A stretch of 64,000 nucleotides of DNA from Chlamydoabsidia padenii (GCA_025330725.1 JAIWND010000012.1:434001-498000), one strand, 5' to 3'; positions 24,438 to 35,227 are shown, counted from the first letter of the stretch. Numbers and translations are program-made. The notes: generated by a model not told the origin, from the letters alone.

Positions 24438-26022
24438 ATGCAAATCGAACGATTGTTTGCCAATAGTAATCTTTCTAAAAAACGCCGACCATCGTATATC
24501 ACAGTTAATAGTGTCTCACCCTCGGTAGAAACTATATTATCTACTCGTACAGCGAAATCAATTACCAAATCAAGACGATCCTCACTTGTAGCTGAAGTAC
24601 TTGGATCACCCTCATCATCTCTAGTATCAACTAATGTTTGCATTGACGGCGGGGTTTCAATAGGATCCCGACGAAGTAGTTTAATCAACATTGTCTATGA
24701 TAAATCCACCTACACAGAAAGCGACTATACTTTTGCCCCCACAGATGAATACAAACCGATGGATGAAGACGAAACACCTTCTGATTTCTTTTCAGATCAT
24801 CCCTATCAATACGATCAACTAGATCCGATTTCTTTTTCATCCTCATCCTCATCATCATCATCAACCACACAGCCTTCCTTGAGGAAAACGGAAAGTGACA
24901 ACAGTGATGGGTTGACATTAGCATCTATAAAACCCCGATCTCGATCATCATCAATCACGCCGATCATCCAAGAGACATCTTCAATGCATTTATCATCACA
25001 AGCCATCATACACTTTCCTACTTTTGATGATTATACCATGTACAAGATTAAAAAAAAATTATCTTCGGGAGACTCCGACAGATTACATCCTCATCATGCA
25101 AAACCACATCCTCATCAAGAAGATATATCAATACAAGATATAAAAACGGATGGTCTCAGTGCAATGCTAGAATCAAAAGTACCACTATGTTACTTCTTGT
25201 ACCATCTTTTAGAAGAGTATAGCTGTGAAAACCTGGTATGCAAAAGGAAAAAAAAAAAGAGTAAAAGAAAGGGGTTAGCATGTGTAAAAAAAAAAAGTTA
25301 CCCCTGAAAAAAATAATTCACATTCCGCCAGTCTCCCTAACTCCCTTTTCCTTAGTTCTTCTTTTTAGAGATACAACAATACGATTTGTTGAATTATACA
25401 TCTACAAATCAACAATTGGCATCTGCACAACATATATATGATATCTACCTGTCAAGAAATAGTCCATTCGAAGTGAACTTGGATGATAAAGTGAGATCTG
25501 ATATTACGACTGCATTAGACGAGCGGAGTGTCAAGGGATGTTTCAAAACAGCGAAACGAGCTGTATTTCTACTTTTGGAATCAAGTTTTATGCAATTTAT
25601 GCGAACCGATCATTGGAATCAGATGGCAGAAATATGTGGTAAGAAATCATCTATCATCTTTTCTTGGTTTTCATTTGACTCATTGATGTTTAGGTGATGC
25701 ATCAGTGAATTGTGATGACACAAGGGAGAAAGCGGTTAACAATCTGATCGTTTATTTGGAAAAATCTCATTCGACAACTTGTGCCCAATTCAGTATCAAT
25801 CAATCAGCAAGAAAACACCACGATATGGTCAAGACCATGGTGCATGAATTTTGCCGAACTTTACTTGGTATTGAATTTGAGTATTACCGCTCACCTTCCG
25901 CTCCTTTGGAAGATCAGGCACAACGATCGTCCCCGACATTTTTATCTCAGCAGCATCGTCGGGCATTAAAACAAAAGCATGTAGTCCTTTTTGACTTTTT
26001 TGGGAAGAAACATCCACATTAA
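24438..26022 (+). CDS. RGS-domain protein (regulator of G-protein signalling)
   Basis: Three exons (24438-25235, 25356-25638, 25694-26022) give about 469 residues. RGS domains speed up GTP hydrolysis by G-alpha subunits. The N-terminal 230 residues are Ser/Thr-rich and probably disordered, with basic-Ser-Ser motifs (RRSSLV, RRSSLI) that could be kinase sites. The RGS core runs from about residue 240: LSAMLESKVPLCYFLYHLLEEY, then CENLFFFLEIQQYD created by splicing at the CTTAG acceptor (25355), and later helices ending near LLLESSFMQFMR. The helix order and the ENL-F-LE signature fit the fold. The ATG at 24438 is chosen; an upstream in-frame ATG at 24342 would prefix a translated CT-rich leader. 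A basic C-terminal extension of unknown role ends the protein. Confidence 0.82.
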
Positions 26023-26297
26023 TGATGGTAGTAAATAACCTTTAATAATGATCAGGCTCTTAGTAATAAGAGATAATAGTAAAATAAAAAGCACATCTTG
26101 AATCTTGAGTCCAAAAGAAGAGAATTGTCACATTTATGAATACCACACCCATCCCAATGCACTTTCAAAAAAAAAAAAAAAAGACAAGACAATTCATGCA
26201 AAAGAGTATATAGTTTGATGATACGCCATTTCTTTATTGTTTTATATGTTTAAAGTTAAAAAAAAAATACTAATGGTATAACAAAACAATAATAAAA

Positions 26298-28278
26298 CTA
26301 TGGTCTTAAAAAGTACACAAAGCCAGTCGCATCATAAATGACCAGCACATTTGACAAGGGATGTCCAGCCATACCTGTCACTTCTGCCTGGTTTACTTTT
26401 GCTTGATGTACAAGGGTGCCGTTGTTCGTTTGGAAGCAATACAGGATCGAGTCTTCGTCCACACCATATAAATAGTCGCCTTGTGGTGAAGTTGCGGCTG
26501 TGACAAAGCTGACATTGGATCGACCATGAGTAAACGACTTGATGCATTGTCCTCTAATGTTGATAATGTAGAGACTGTCGCTTCTGTTGCACACCAAAAA
26601 TTGATCGACGTGTTTAGGTAAAGGAATGATTTGTTGGACACTTTGACTGCCCAGTCCACCGATTGGATTTAAGGTTGCTGCTGCTGTTTTAATCGTGTTG
26701 TTGCTATTGTTGTCCATCTGAGGTGTGACCACATACAAGCAGGAAGTTGATTTGGTGTCCCATATCTTGACCGTTCCGTCGCTGCTGGCACTGAGCACTC
26801 GTGTATTGTCCTTTGAGAATAAGACACTGTTGACAAAGGATGTGTGTCCGCGGAATTCCTTTAGTGACTTGCCAGACTTGAGACCATGTAGTCGGACCGA
26901 TTGATCAAAGCTGCCGCTGAGGATTTGGGTGCCATCTTTGTTGAAGCATAATGAGGACACGCCTTCACTATGTGCTGATGGTATCCGCCGTATGCATGTT
27001 CCATCTGATACCTTCCATACCTAAAGTCATTGAAATAAAGAGTTATACCAATAGTAAGGAATTTATAATCTTTGTTCCTTTTTCTACTTACAGCGATACT
27101 TCCGTCCATGGACCCGGAAGACAAAAATTCACCATCGTTGCTAAAGTTTAAGCAAGTGACAGCATTGTTCATTGCCATCAAGTTACCCTACATAAAGGTA
27201 AAGGTAAAGAATGTTGTTTTTTATTCGTTTCACATACTCTTTTATTTTTCTTTTTACCTCGGCTTGATATTTGAAGTCTTTACGCAGTTTACCAGTGGTG
27301 TAGTTCCATAATTCAATAAATCCATCCACAGTGCCAGTAGCTACAAATTGTCCATGAGGTGCAAACACAGCACATTCAGCATAAGTCTTTTTACCAGGAA
27401 ACTAAAACAAAACAAAAGGTTAGTAAATATAGCCATTATTGTCACATTCTAATTGGGTACTTACCTTGATGCTGACATAAGCATTGGCTGCACAAGCATC
27501 TTCTGTTGTTTGAATTGGCATTGTTCCTTTAAAGAGGTCATAGCCAGTTTCCAATTGTACTCCACCGTTTTTCTGTTGCCACAAGAGACTCTGTCCAAGT
27601 AATGTCAATAGTCGAGAGGATGGTACATTTTTGATTTCTTCACAAAGGTCTAAAGCAAAGAGTTGGTTCATTCCTTTCCCAATTAGAGTTTAGTTTACTT
27701 ACCTTCTGCAACCTTCTTTCGACGTTGATCTTTGGTGGTAGTGGATCCATATACTTCAGCAATGTCAGAGTGAGAGGTCCGGTCGATGAGGTGGGCGAGT
27801 TTTTGATACCTGTCTAAATCGTGGTGTCGAAGTGTCTGTAATGCTGGGCTGTTTAGTAACATTGTTGCTGCGTCTTTATCCCCTTGTTCCACGAATTCGA
27901 ATAAGGCCTATCCAGTTAGAAGTTTATATCAGTCAGTTTTTCCAAGTAGTTTGATCATCTTTAAATCGCACACATACCAGTTCGTAAATGTCGTATAGTT
28001 TGGCAGATGGTATCTTCAAAGTATTGACTTGCTTTAGGACACTGACCCATCGTCCTTGAATAATATCTTGGTAAAAAGAGCCCTTGTTTTCAACAGTGTT
28101 GAAGGAGATTGGTGATTCGATTTGCAAAGTGGACAAGGTATGGTGCAAGTTGTTCTCTCGTAGGAATTGTATGATCAGCTTGAGTGCACTAGTTAGGGAG
28201 GGTAAAGCATTAATGTTAGTTTCAGTTTGTTTCCAGGATTCAATATACTTACTCGTCTGTATTAAGAGCAAAAGACAT
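26298..28278 (-). CDS. SMU1: LisH-CTLH-WD40 splicing factor SMU1
   Basis: Seven exons (28278-28253, 28188-27978, 27907-27703, 27649-27465, 27401-27258, 27187-27092, 27020-26298) give about 529 residues; animal SMU1 has 513. SMU1 works with RED in spliceosome activation. Seen: an N-terminal LisH-like helix ([19 protein letters not shown]), a CTLH segment ([31 protein letters not shown] helices), the middle block [13 protein letters not shown], then WD repeats including [55 protein letters not shown] and [10 protein letters not shown]. The C-terminal repeats are separated by an Asn/Thr-rich insertion. It is divergent from ORC2 with only 158 bases between the start codons. Confidence 0.88.
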
Positions 28279-28436
28279 TATATTAACAATAAAGAAGAAG
28301 AAAAGCAAAATGAGAAAAGCGCCCTTTTACATTTTTTATAAGCGGATATTGATTTTTTTTTTTTTTCGTACTTTAAACCAGGCATGTTTTTTTTTCTTCT
28401 TTTCTGCTCCCTTTTTCGCTTAATCATACCTCACCA

Positions 28437-30350
28437 ATGGAAATTAAAAGACAAACAGATCAAGACATTCCTATACATGTTGTATCTAAGGTTAACAAAC
28501 AACAAGCCCTTGCTGAAGAACAACTCTCTAAACAATATGGCACTTCCAAATCAAGGCTTGTCCGCCGTGGCTATGCTGGTGCTTCTTTGGATCTTGGGTT
28601 GACAATTGACACAAACACTAGCAAGATGAAATCCAAAAACAGCAAACAAGATTTTATGACAAGCCTACAAAAACGATATGAAGAGGAAAAGCAACAACCA
28701 TCAACACTACAGCCACATTGCCAAGTTGACGATTCAAGCGACGGACGACCTTCTAAACAACATTCAACACAGCGTGCCATCGCCGAAGCCGAAGCATATG
28801 TATTATCAAGAAACAATACATCTACTTCAACCATCTCAACAACTGCTCATTCAACTACTATACAGGATACCGACAGCGAAGATGAACAAAATGAAAAGGA
28901 AAACGTGGATGTATCTGGGCGTAACATCTTTGGATTCTCATCAAAACGCACCAAGTCAACAATGAATATGATGAAGAAAGTGATCAACCCTGACTCACAG
29001 ACTTTGGAAGACAACAGCAACAACACCAATACTGGCTCTGAACCCAAGGCACGCGGTCGACCTCGTAAACAAGCAGCATTGGACGGACTGGAACCAAAGA
29101 AACGTGGCCGACCATCAAGACAAACAGTGGGTGTGGATGAAAACAAGAGTAAAAGACAGCGGATCGAACGAAGCAAGGAACTCGGTAAACACATACAACG
29201 TGACAGCAAAAAGGGGGACAAAAGTGATCAAGATTCTGAAGAAGACGAAGACGAAGACGAAGACGAAGACGAAGACGAAGAAGACCCTCAACACCACCAA
29301 GGATCACTACTAGATGAAGCCGCTGGCTACGAACGATACTTTCAAGACTTGCATGGCTCATCAAAAACATCCAATAACACTCTCTCCAAGCTACCAAGAC
29401 TCGAACCTCAAGAATTCCAAGAAATCCTGGATGCAGCACCTGTCAAACACAGACAAGAACTGGCGAAACTCACGGCACATCACGAACAGCATTTTCCTCA
29501 ATGGCTTTTTGAACTTCAATCTGGATTCAACTTGGTATTCTATGGGTATGGATCCAAACGGCAACTAATCAACAAATTTGCAATGGAGGTGATGAAGGAC
29601 GGACCTCTGATTGTGGTCAATGGCTTCTTCCCGACGATAACAATCAAGGATATCATGGTCAAGATTCTTGTCGGTGCTCTTGAAGCGACATCCATTCCTG
29701 GCACTCTACAAGAACAAGTGGCGATGGTGCGTGGCTACTTTGCTGAAGAGAACCGGGGATACAGGCGACTCTATTTAGTAGTACACAACATGGATGGGAT
29801 CAATCTTCGGAACGAGAATGCACAATCAGCACTAGCATCATTGGCAGAAGCAAGTAATATTCATCTTGTGGGGTCGATCGATCAAATCAATGCGGGACTA
29901 CTATGGGACAATGTGAAATCAGCAAGATTCAACTGGATATATCACGATGCAACTACTTTTGACAATTATTTGGTGGAAACTAGCTTTGAAAATACACTAT
30001 TAATGGGATCCAGTGAAAATGGGGGTGCTCGTGGCGTACAGCATGTGCTTGCGTCACTGACATCAAATGGTCGTGGAATATTCAGGGTACTCGCTGAATA
30101 TCAACTGCTCGAAATGGAAATCAACAATTTGGATCGGGGATCTGAACAAGTGGGGTTACCTTATCATCAATACTATGAAAAGTGTCGGGAACAATTCTTC
30201 GTGTCGACTGAAACGGGTATGCGCTCACAATTGACGGAATTCAAGGATCATAAGGTGATGGTGACTAAACGCTTAGCTGATGGGACTGAATTGCTATACA
30301 TGCCTCTGGACAAACCGACTCTTATGGGTATAGTCGAAAACATGGCCTAG
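28437..30350 (+). CDS. ORC2: Origin recognition complex subunit 2
   Basis: A single open frame of 637 residues without introns, unlike nearly all neighbours. ORC2 is part of the six-subunit complex that marks replication origins and loads MCM. The C-terminal half carries the conserved ORC2 domain: FPQWLFELQSGFNLVFYGYGSKR, DGPLIVVNGFFP, HLVGSIDQINAGLLWD and FNWIYHDATTFDNY. The N-terminal 290 residues are disordered and contain two AT-hook-like cores (RGRPRK at about 205 and RGRPSR at about 224), basic clusters, and an acidic run of alternating Glu and Asp from (GAAGAC) repeats at 29238-29283. AT-hooks bind the minor groove of A/T-rich DNA and are not standard in ORC2. The family call is firm; the DNA-binding role of the N-terminus is inference. 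Confidence 0.9.
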   Translation: MEIKRQTDQDIPIHVVSKVNKQQALAEEQLSKQYGTSKSRLVRRGYAGASLDLGLTIDTNTSKMKSKNSKQDFMTSLQKRYEEEKQQPSTLQPHCQVDDSSDGRPSKQHSTQRAIAEAEAYVLSRNNTSTSTISTTAHSTTIQDTDSEDEQNEKENVDVSGRNIFGFSSKRTKSTMNMMKKVINPDSQTLEDNSNNTNTGSEPKARGRPRKQAALDGLEPKKRGRPSRQTVGVDENKSKRQRIERSKELGKHIQRDSKKGDKSDQDSEEDEDEDEDEDEDEEDPQHHQGSLLDEAAGYERYFQDLHGSSKTSNNTLSKLPRLEPQEFQEILDAAPVKHRQELAKLTAHHEQHFPQWLFELQSGFNLVFYGYGSKRQLINKFAMEVMKDGPLIVVNGFFPTITIKDIMVKILVGALEATSIPGTLQEQVAMVRGYFAEENRGYRRLYLVVHNMDGINLRNENAQSALASLAEASNIHLVGSIDQINAGLLWDNVKSARFNWIYHDATTFDNYLVETSFENTLLMGSSENGGARGVQHVLASLTSNGRGIFRVLAEYQLLEMEINNLDRGSEQVGLPYHQYYEKCREQFFVSTETGMRSQLTEFKDHKVMVTKRLADGTELLYMPLDKPTLMGIVENMA

Positions 30351-30501
30351 ATCATTCCATTATAGTACTAGTTTATACACCACTACATTATTATTCCTTT
30401 TAGAGCTCTAGTATTATTATTATTGTCTGGTTATTATATATTCCTTTTGTAAATAAAAACCTTTTTTAAACTGTATCTGTTTATGCCGATTGGGCATCAA
30501 T

Positions 30502-30515
30502 ATTTTAAACACCGC
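30502..30515 (-). promoter_or_regulatory. Recurrent element, GCGGTG-TTTAAA subtype
   Basis: Minus strand reads GCGGTGTTTAAAAT, almost identical to the copies at 57128 and 62692. It sits between two gene 3' ends, so its target here is unclear. Confidence 0.45.
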
Positions 30516-30622
30516 CATATTGTCATGTTACGGCTACTCTGTACCCCCACATAGACAAGTAAAAAAAGATGAGATGGTTTCAATTATATTTTGTTTTATT
30601 ATTGGAAGGGCAAATGTCTAGC

Positions 30623-31344
30623 CTAGTCTATAAATGTATGGTATGAGGTCAAATGAAAAGTAGTAGGGTTGAAGGGGTCAAGGTTGGGTTTGTCGATCTT
30701 GAATCCACTACCATGCCGATTGCCTATAAGTATGTTGACTGACAAATAAAATCACACATAATAACATAAAAATAGATGAGTTCATATTGCTGACACCACC
30801 AATGTTTACAAAAAAGGAAGCATATGCTTACGTGTCTTGTAGATGGCATTCGCCGACTCCAAAGTCGTCATATAAGGTGTGTCGTATTGGTGAATTGTCC
30901 CATAAGTAGGAATACAAATGCTGTTATCAGTGGTGGAGAATCCATTAGCGTTGTAAAGTTGTACTGTACTTTAGACTGGTCGTCAGTGTGAATTTGCTGA
31001 GCGAGCTAGCTAAGGGGGGGGTTGTCGTGAGAAGGGGGTACCATAGCGTACTTCCAGATTGGTTGGTAATACTGTCAAATGTCAAGACTGTGTTTATCTT
31101 GGCGTGGCTTTTTGTTAGCTGGCGTTAACAGAGAAGCAACTGTTTGTTCTTCAAGAGCTGTACGATTCCTTTAGTAATTGATTTCCACGATAAAAATGAG
31201 TTTGATTAGTACATTTCCTTTTCAAGGTATCCCCAAGTCCTTTCTCTTTCATATCAACCTTTACTCACTGGCTTTCTTTTTCAAAGTGTATCCTGGCAGA
31301 ATGGAATAGGTAGAAGCAAGTGAGAGTAAATCCACCATCGTCAT
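30623..31344 (-). CDS. Small uncharacterised spliced gene
   Basis: Four exons can be joined on the minus strand (31344-31269, 31071-31042, 30963-30832, 30723-30623) into 112 residues ending at TAG 30623-30625. The two downstream exons have good splice signals (CGTAAGC donor, TTATAG acceptor) and join in frame, and the resulting C-terminus (for example GSGFKIDKPNLDPFNP) looks like real protein. The 5' half is less certain: it needs a 197-base intron and a weak GTACCC donor, and there may be further upstream exons, since the frame before 31344 also reads as plausible helix. No signal peptide, membrane segment or known domain is visible. A copy of the recurrent element lies about 200 bases upstream. 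Confidence 0.45.
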
Positions 31345-31829
31345 CTTTACTGCCTCTCGTAATTGTTGATTAAGTCCAACTTAGTTGAGGTAGATGTTTG
31401 TTCCAGAGATTGGTCCAAAGTGTAAGATTGTTCCGACAACTACATGCATTATTGTACCGGTAGTTGACGTATAATTTGAAGTGGGTGTGGAGAAGGAGAA
31501 AGGGGTAAGAACAAAATTTCCCCCAAAATGCAAATCGATCGGAATTTCATTTAAGCCCCGCCAGATAGGGGTTTATTTCAAGGGCCAGTTACATTCATGT
31601 GGCTGATCATGCATTGCCCCTACCTTACTAAAATGACATTACATTCATGTTAATATGATATTCTCTTTATTTACAAACATGTTGGCTTCTTCATAGGAGT
31701 ACTGAAGAAGAAAAGCCCGAGTCAATCTGAAAAAAAAATAACGGCTATGTCATGCAAATAGTATGCTCCCTAAGATTATAAAAAAGAGCATTAATAAATC
31801 ACCTTCTTCTTTCTAAACAACTTAAAACC
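31345..31829. other. Divergent intergenic region
   Basis: Lies between the small minus gene and the secreted-protein gene. Contains the element at 31548-31561 and an octamer-like ATGCAAAT at about 31754. Open frames at 31449-31345 on the minus strand may be unrecognised 5' exons. Confidence 0.4.
31548..31561 (-). promoter_or_regulatory. Recurrent GCGGGG-TTRAA element
   Basis: Minus strand reads GCGGGGCTTAAATG, about 205 bases upstream of the small minus-strand gene and 270 upstream of the secreted protein. Confidence 0.4.
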
Positions 31830-32225
31830 ATGATCCAACTCACTTTTCTCCTTGGCGCCTCGCTCACTTTCCTTCTCGGAACGCATCATATTCAAGCTCA
31901 ACTTCAACCTGAAGATTTGCCCAAAGGAGACCATACAATTACTTTGATTAGAGGAGAATGGGGAACGGGAGGACTATGTGGTTATATCTATGGCTTGGAT
32001 AAAGGAAAATTCCCACCCCGTCAAGACACCTTCAAAGACTGCAAGGGTTATGAAACAGATGATCATATGTACAAATTCGAGTCTGATAAGCCTGGTGAAA
32101 TCAATGCCAGAATCTTTTGTTCTTACGGTCAAGAAGCTCAAATTACTCTCAAAAAGATTGGCAATGGGAGACTTACCGAAAACAATCCTGGTGAAACGTT
32201 CGAAGGTAAATTTACATGTCATTGA
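31830..32225 (+). CDS. Small secreted four-cysteine protein
   Basis: An intronless frame of 131 residues. Residues 1-23 form a clear signal peptide: a hydrophobic LTFLLGASLTFLLG core ending at HIQAQ. The mature part has four cysteines (50, 71, 97, 130), consistent with two disulfide bonds, and is polar with glycine-rich turns and alternating beta-type segments. I recognise no family. Fungal proteins of this kind include cell-surface proteins, enzyme inhibitors and effectors, but nothing in the sequence decides between them. The upstream 60 bases include a TATAAAA word at 31777-31783 and a CT-rich leader, unlike most genes here. Confidence 0.7.
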   Translation: MIQLTFLLGASLTFLLGTHHIQAQLQPEDLPKGDHTITLIRGEWGTGGLCGYIYGLDKGKFPPRQDTFKDCKGYETDDHMYKFESDKPGEINARIFCSYGQEAQITLKKIGNGRLTENNPGETFEGKFTCH

Positions 32226-32327
32226 TTTATTTTACACATAAAATAAAAAAGTTCATGAATCGAGATATAATTGGTCACTAGAAAGATACATATACGCATG
32301 ATGTTTAGAATGATGATGGTGTGACAG

Positions 32328-32341
32328 GCGGAATTTGAATT
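32328..32341 (+). promoter_or_regulatory. Recurrent GCGG-TTTGAA element
   Basis: GCGGAATTTGAATT, 447 bases upstream of the next plus-strand start. Confidence 0.45.
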
Positions 32342-32721
32342 TAGATGTAAAAGTCTAGGTACAGATTTACCAAATCGAGATGAAAAAGTGATATTGAATT
32401 GCCGACATTTGATGGTACAGAAAAAGATCGCCCATGAGCTTCCGCAATATATGCCACCTTTTCTTTTTACTAAAACCACATAAATTTGTCTCATGTCGGT
32501 ACCAAAAGTAAATCATTTATGCAAAAAATCATTCAGAAATACCAAGAACTCGATCCCCGTTTTCTTCAAGTATCTCTTCTTATTGACGTTTTTCTAGGTT
32601 TGCTAACTAAATTACATCAAATTTATGCCATCGCACCACTGCCTTTACAATTATCATTGTTGTCCCCTTTCAATAAAAAGATAGGACTATCAGCGGTCTT
32701 TAAATTATATTTTTAAACAAT

Positions 32722-32735
32722 GTTCAAATTCCGTC
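32722..32735 (-). promoter_or_regulatory. Recurrent CGG-TTTGAA element
   Basis: Minus strand reads GACGGAATTTGAAC, 53 bases upstream of the start at 32788. Confidence 0.45.
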
Positions 32736-32787
32736 ATAAAAAAGTCTTTGTGTACAATTCGATCTCCCTCTTTTTTCTTTAACTTCA

Positions 32788-33647
32788 ATGTCAACCAATA
32801 AAAAACCTAGAAGCGTATTCTCGTCTGTTATTAATGATCTTGTACGGTCAGCCATTGGAGAAAAAGGACGACAAGTACCCGATCAAGATCTAGACAGCTA
32901 TGTAGCGGACCTCATAACCAAAGAAGCTCGGGCCAAACAATCAAAATACAAGACTGAAGGTGTAAGAGCCTATCAACCAACGTAAGTAAAAAAGAAGAAG
33001 AAAACGTTAGAAAAGAAATGGAGCCATTAACTCTCTTTCTTTCTTTCTTTCTCTCTCTCCCTTTTTTTTGTAGACCACCTTCAAGTAGTCCTTTGAAGCC
33101 TAACAAGCGCTTTTTAATGAACATTATAAAACAAACCGATAGCCACAACCAAGCAGTAATACGGGAAGCCGAAGAAAACGCCATTGCTTTCCAGAAAAAA
33201 CTACGACGAAAAGAAGCACAGGAGTCTGACTACAAAGGCAAACGACGACTCTCTCACCAGGATGACTATAATACCCACACCATGAAACGTAAAAGGAAAC
33301 CTGAAGACGATGGTAACAGCGACGATCAACACAGTGACAGTATAAGCACAACATCAGTCGATAGCGAATCCAGTAGTAACGACAAAGCTGGTCCAATCCA
33401 ATTTCGTGGTCGAGGAAAGATTCGAAATGGGTCTTCTATGGACAAGTACTTTGACGATCGGTATGATGCGACAAAGGACGTGGATTCGGATACAGATACA
33501 CTAAACCCTGTCACTAAAAAGAAAAAGGACGACAAAACAACTCATCACAAGCTCCACAAAGACAACAATAACAAGAAGAAGAAGAAGAAGAAGAAGCATC
33601 GACATCGATCATCAAAGAAGGCCAAAAAAGCAACCGTAAAGGATTAG
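32788..33647 (+). CDS. Lysine-rich probable nuclear protein
   Basis: Two exons (32788-32981, 33074-33647) give 255 residues. The N-terminal 65 residues are helical and ordered-looking. Just after the intron is a compact conserved-looking stretch, PNKRFLMNIIKQTDSHN, followed by a charged helix. The rest is disordered: basic patches (MKRKRKP), an acidic/Ser region, and a C-terminal run of eight or more lysines with HRHR, encoded by AAG repeats at about 33571-33597. Such basic tails act as nuclear or nucleolar localisation signals. I recall an FLxNII/xTDxHN type motif in small eukaryotic nuclear proteins but cannot name the family with confidence. Confidence 0.7.
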
Positions 33648-33913
33648 ATATAGCGTAATATTAACTAGCATTAGACTAGGATAGTTATACTGGATTTATT
33701 TTATATATAGAATAATAAAAGGATCATTGGATAATGTTAGTTTTTATTTATAAATGTAATGATGTTTATTATAGTATACTAGACTAGGGGATGGGGCAGC
33801 CAGTGAAGGGACATTGTAGTGTAGTGTATTTGATCGGATTTGGGTGACAAAAGGGTTTATAATATATACAATATACACAAGCAGGATGGAGGGGATGTTT
33901 ATCGTAGTATAGT

Positions 33914-34305
33914 TTATCCACGGAATTTACGTAGTACTCCCTATAAAGTAATAATATTAATAATAAAAGTAAGTCGGTTGTGTTGATCCATATTCATTGA
34001 TAGTGTTCTAACTTACCTCCGAGACATTGCGAATGTCTGCAGTATCAATTCGTACCTTGAGATTCTTTTTTCCTGAGGGTTGACGTTTACTGACTTCTTC
34101 ATGAGATGCCTTGGCCAATCTTTTGACAAACATTACAAAGTTCAAGTAGATCTAATAAATAAACAAAACAGAGTGAGTAGAGAAGAGAATCAATGTATTC
34201 TGTGTTTACCAAACGTTCTACATTTTCATCGAGTCGATAATTAGGACCAAGTCGCTTTTTCAAGCTTCTTTCAAAAGTTTTACAGACGGATTCTGCTTTT
34301 GGCAT
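33914..34305 (-). CDS. CENP-W-like histone-fold kinetochore protein
   Basis: Three exons (34305-34210, 34151-34017, 33940-33914) give 85 residues. The last exon encodes only eight residues. The sequence has the order and length of CENP-W/Wip1: a basic N-terminus (ERSLKKRLG), a first helix, a long hydrophobic helix (IYLNFVMFVKRLAKASHEEV), a basic loop (KRQPSGKKNLKVRIDTADI) and a final helix ending VLRKFRG, close to the animal ending. CENP-W pairs with CENP-T through the histone fold and links centromeric DNA to the outer kinetochore. The frame at 34210 would otherwise run into the intron and stop, so the splice model matters. It shares a 260-base divergent promoter with the STE11-like kinase. 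Another small histone-fold protein remains possible. Confidence 0.62.
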
Positions 34306-34392
34306 GTTGGAGTCGTGCTATATTACTTGTTGTATCGCAAAAGATGAAGGTATGTTTGCTGGTGAAGAAGAGAATGAGTGAGAAAAAAAAAA

Positions 34393-34406
34393 GCGGGATT
34401 TGAAAA
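34393..34406 (+). promoter_or_regulatory. Recurrent GCGGGA-TTTGAA element
   Basis: GCGGGATTTGAAAA in the shared divergent promoter, 88 bases upstream of the CENP-W-like start and 160 upstream of the kinase start. Confidence 0.55.
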
Positions 34407-34565
34407 ATTCAGAAGGTAAGAAAAAGGGGGTGGAGGCTGTTTTTCTTTTCGGTGTTTCTCTTTCTCCCCTCTCCATCCTTCGAATTATAATCAGTGGAAC
34501 AATAGTTACAAACAAATAACAATCTACACCTTTTGATCGTTTATTCTACTTGTACTTGCGTTACC

Positions 34566-35193
34566 ATGACTTTACAAACTAGCAGCAGCCAACAACAACA
34601 GCAACAGCCATCATCACCTTCTGCAAGACCATATCATCAAACTTCTCCTCACTTAGGCTCTCCGACTACACCAACTCATGCGGATTATACTAAACGTACT
34701 CGGTCTTTGGAAGAAGTCCGTGGTTGGGGTGATCAACAAATAGCCGATTGGTTATGTCAGCTGAACTTGGCTCGCTTTACTTCTCGGTTTAAAGGTAACA
34801 CACCCCTCCTCCTCCTCCTCTTCCTCTGTATTGATCTCCTTTGCATCTTATGTATGCTAACCTTTATTTCATTCTTCATCTATTATTTTCTGTCGTCTTT
34901 TATCTGATTAGAACATAAAATCACTGGTGCAGTTATCCTCGATCTTGACAATGAATCCTTAAAAGCCATGGAAATCAGTCCTGTAGGTGAACGTGTCCGA
35001 TTATGTGTTGCAGTCAAATCCTTACGTCAAGAATGCTATGCCTCTAGTTATGCTACTATGCGTTCAAAGGTAAGTTATTCGAAAAAGAAAAACAGAGGCT
35101 GTGTGTCGTTGACAAGGGTTTTTATATATTACAAGCAGGGAATGCCCGAAATTTACTACCATGGCTCACTCTCTCCACAACAACCAAATCAGC

Positions 35194-35227
<34 letters not shown>

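Larger units (their letters stand above)
32226..32787. other. Intergenic region with two element copies
   Basis: A/T-rich; the short open frame at 32486-32716 has no support. Element copies lie at 32328-32341 and 32722-32735. Confidence 0.5.

Noticed and set aside
28847..29439. Long minus-strand frames opposite ORC2
   Set aside because: They arise from the (GAAGAC) repeat and AT-hook codons; the sense frame carries the conserved ORC2 domain.
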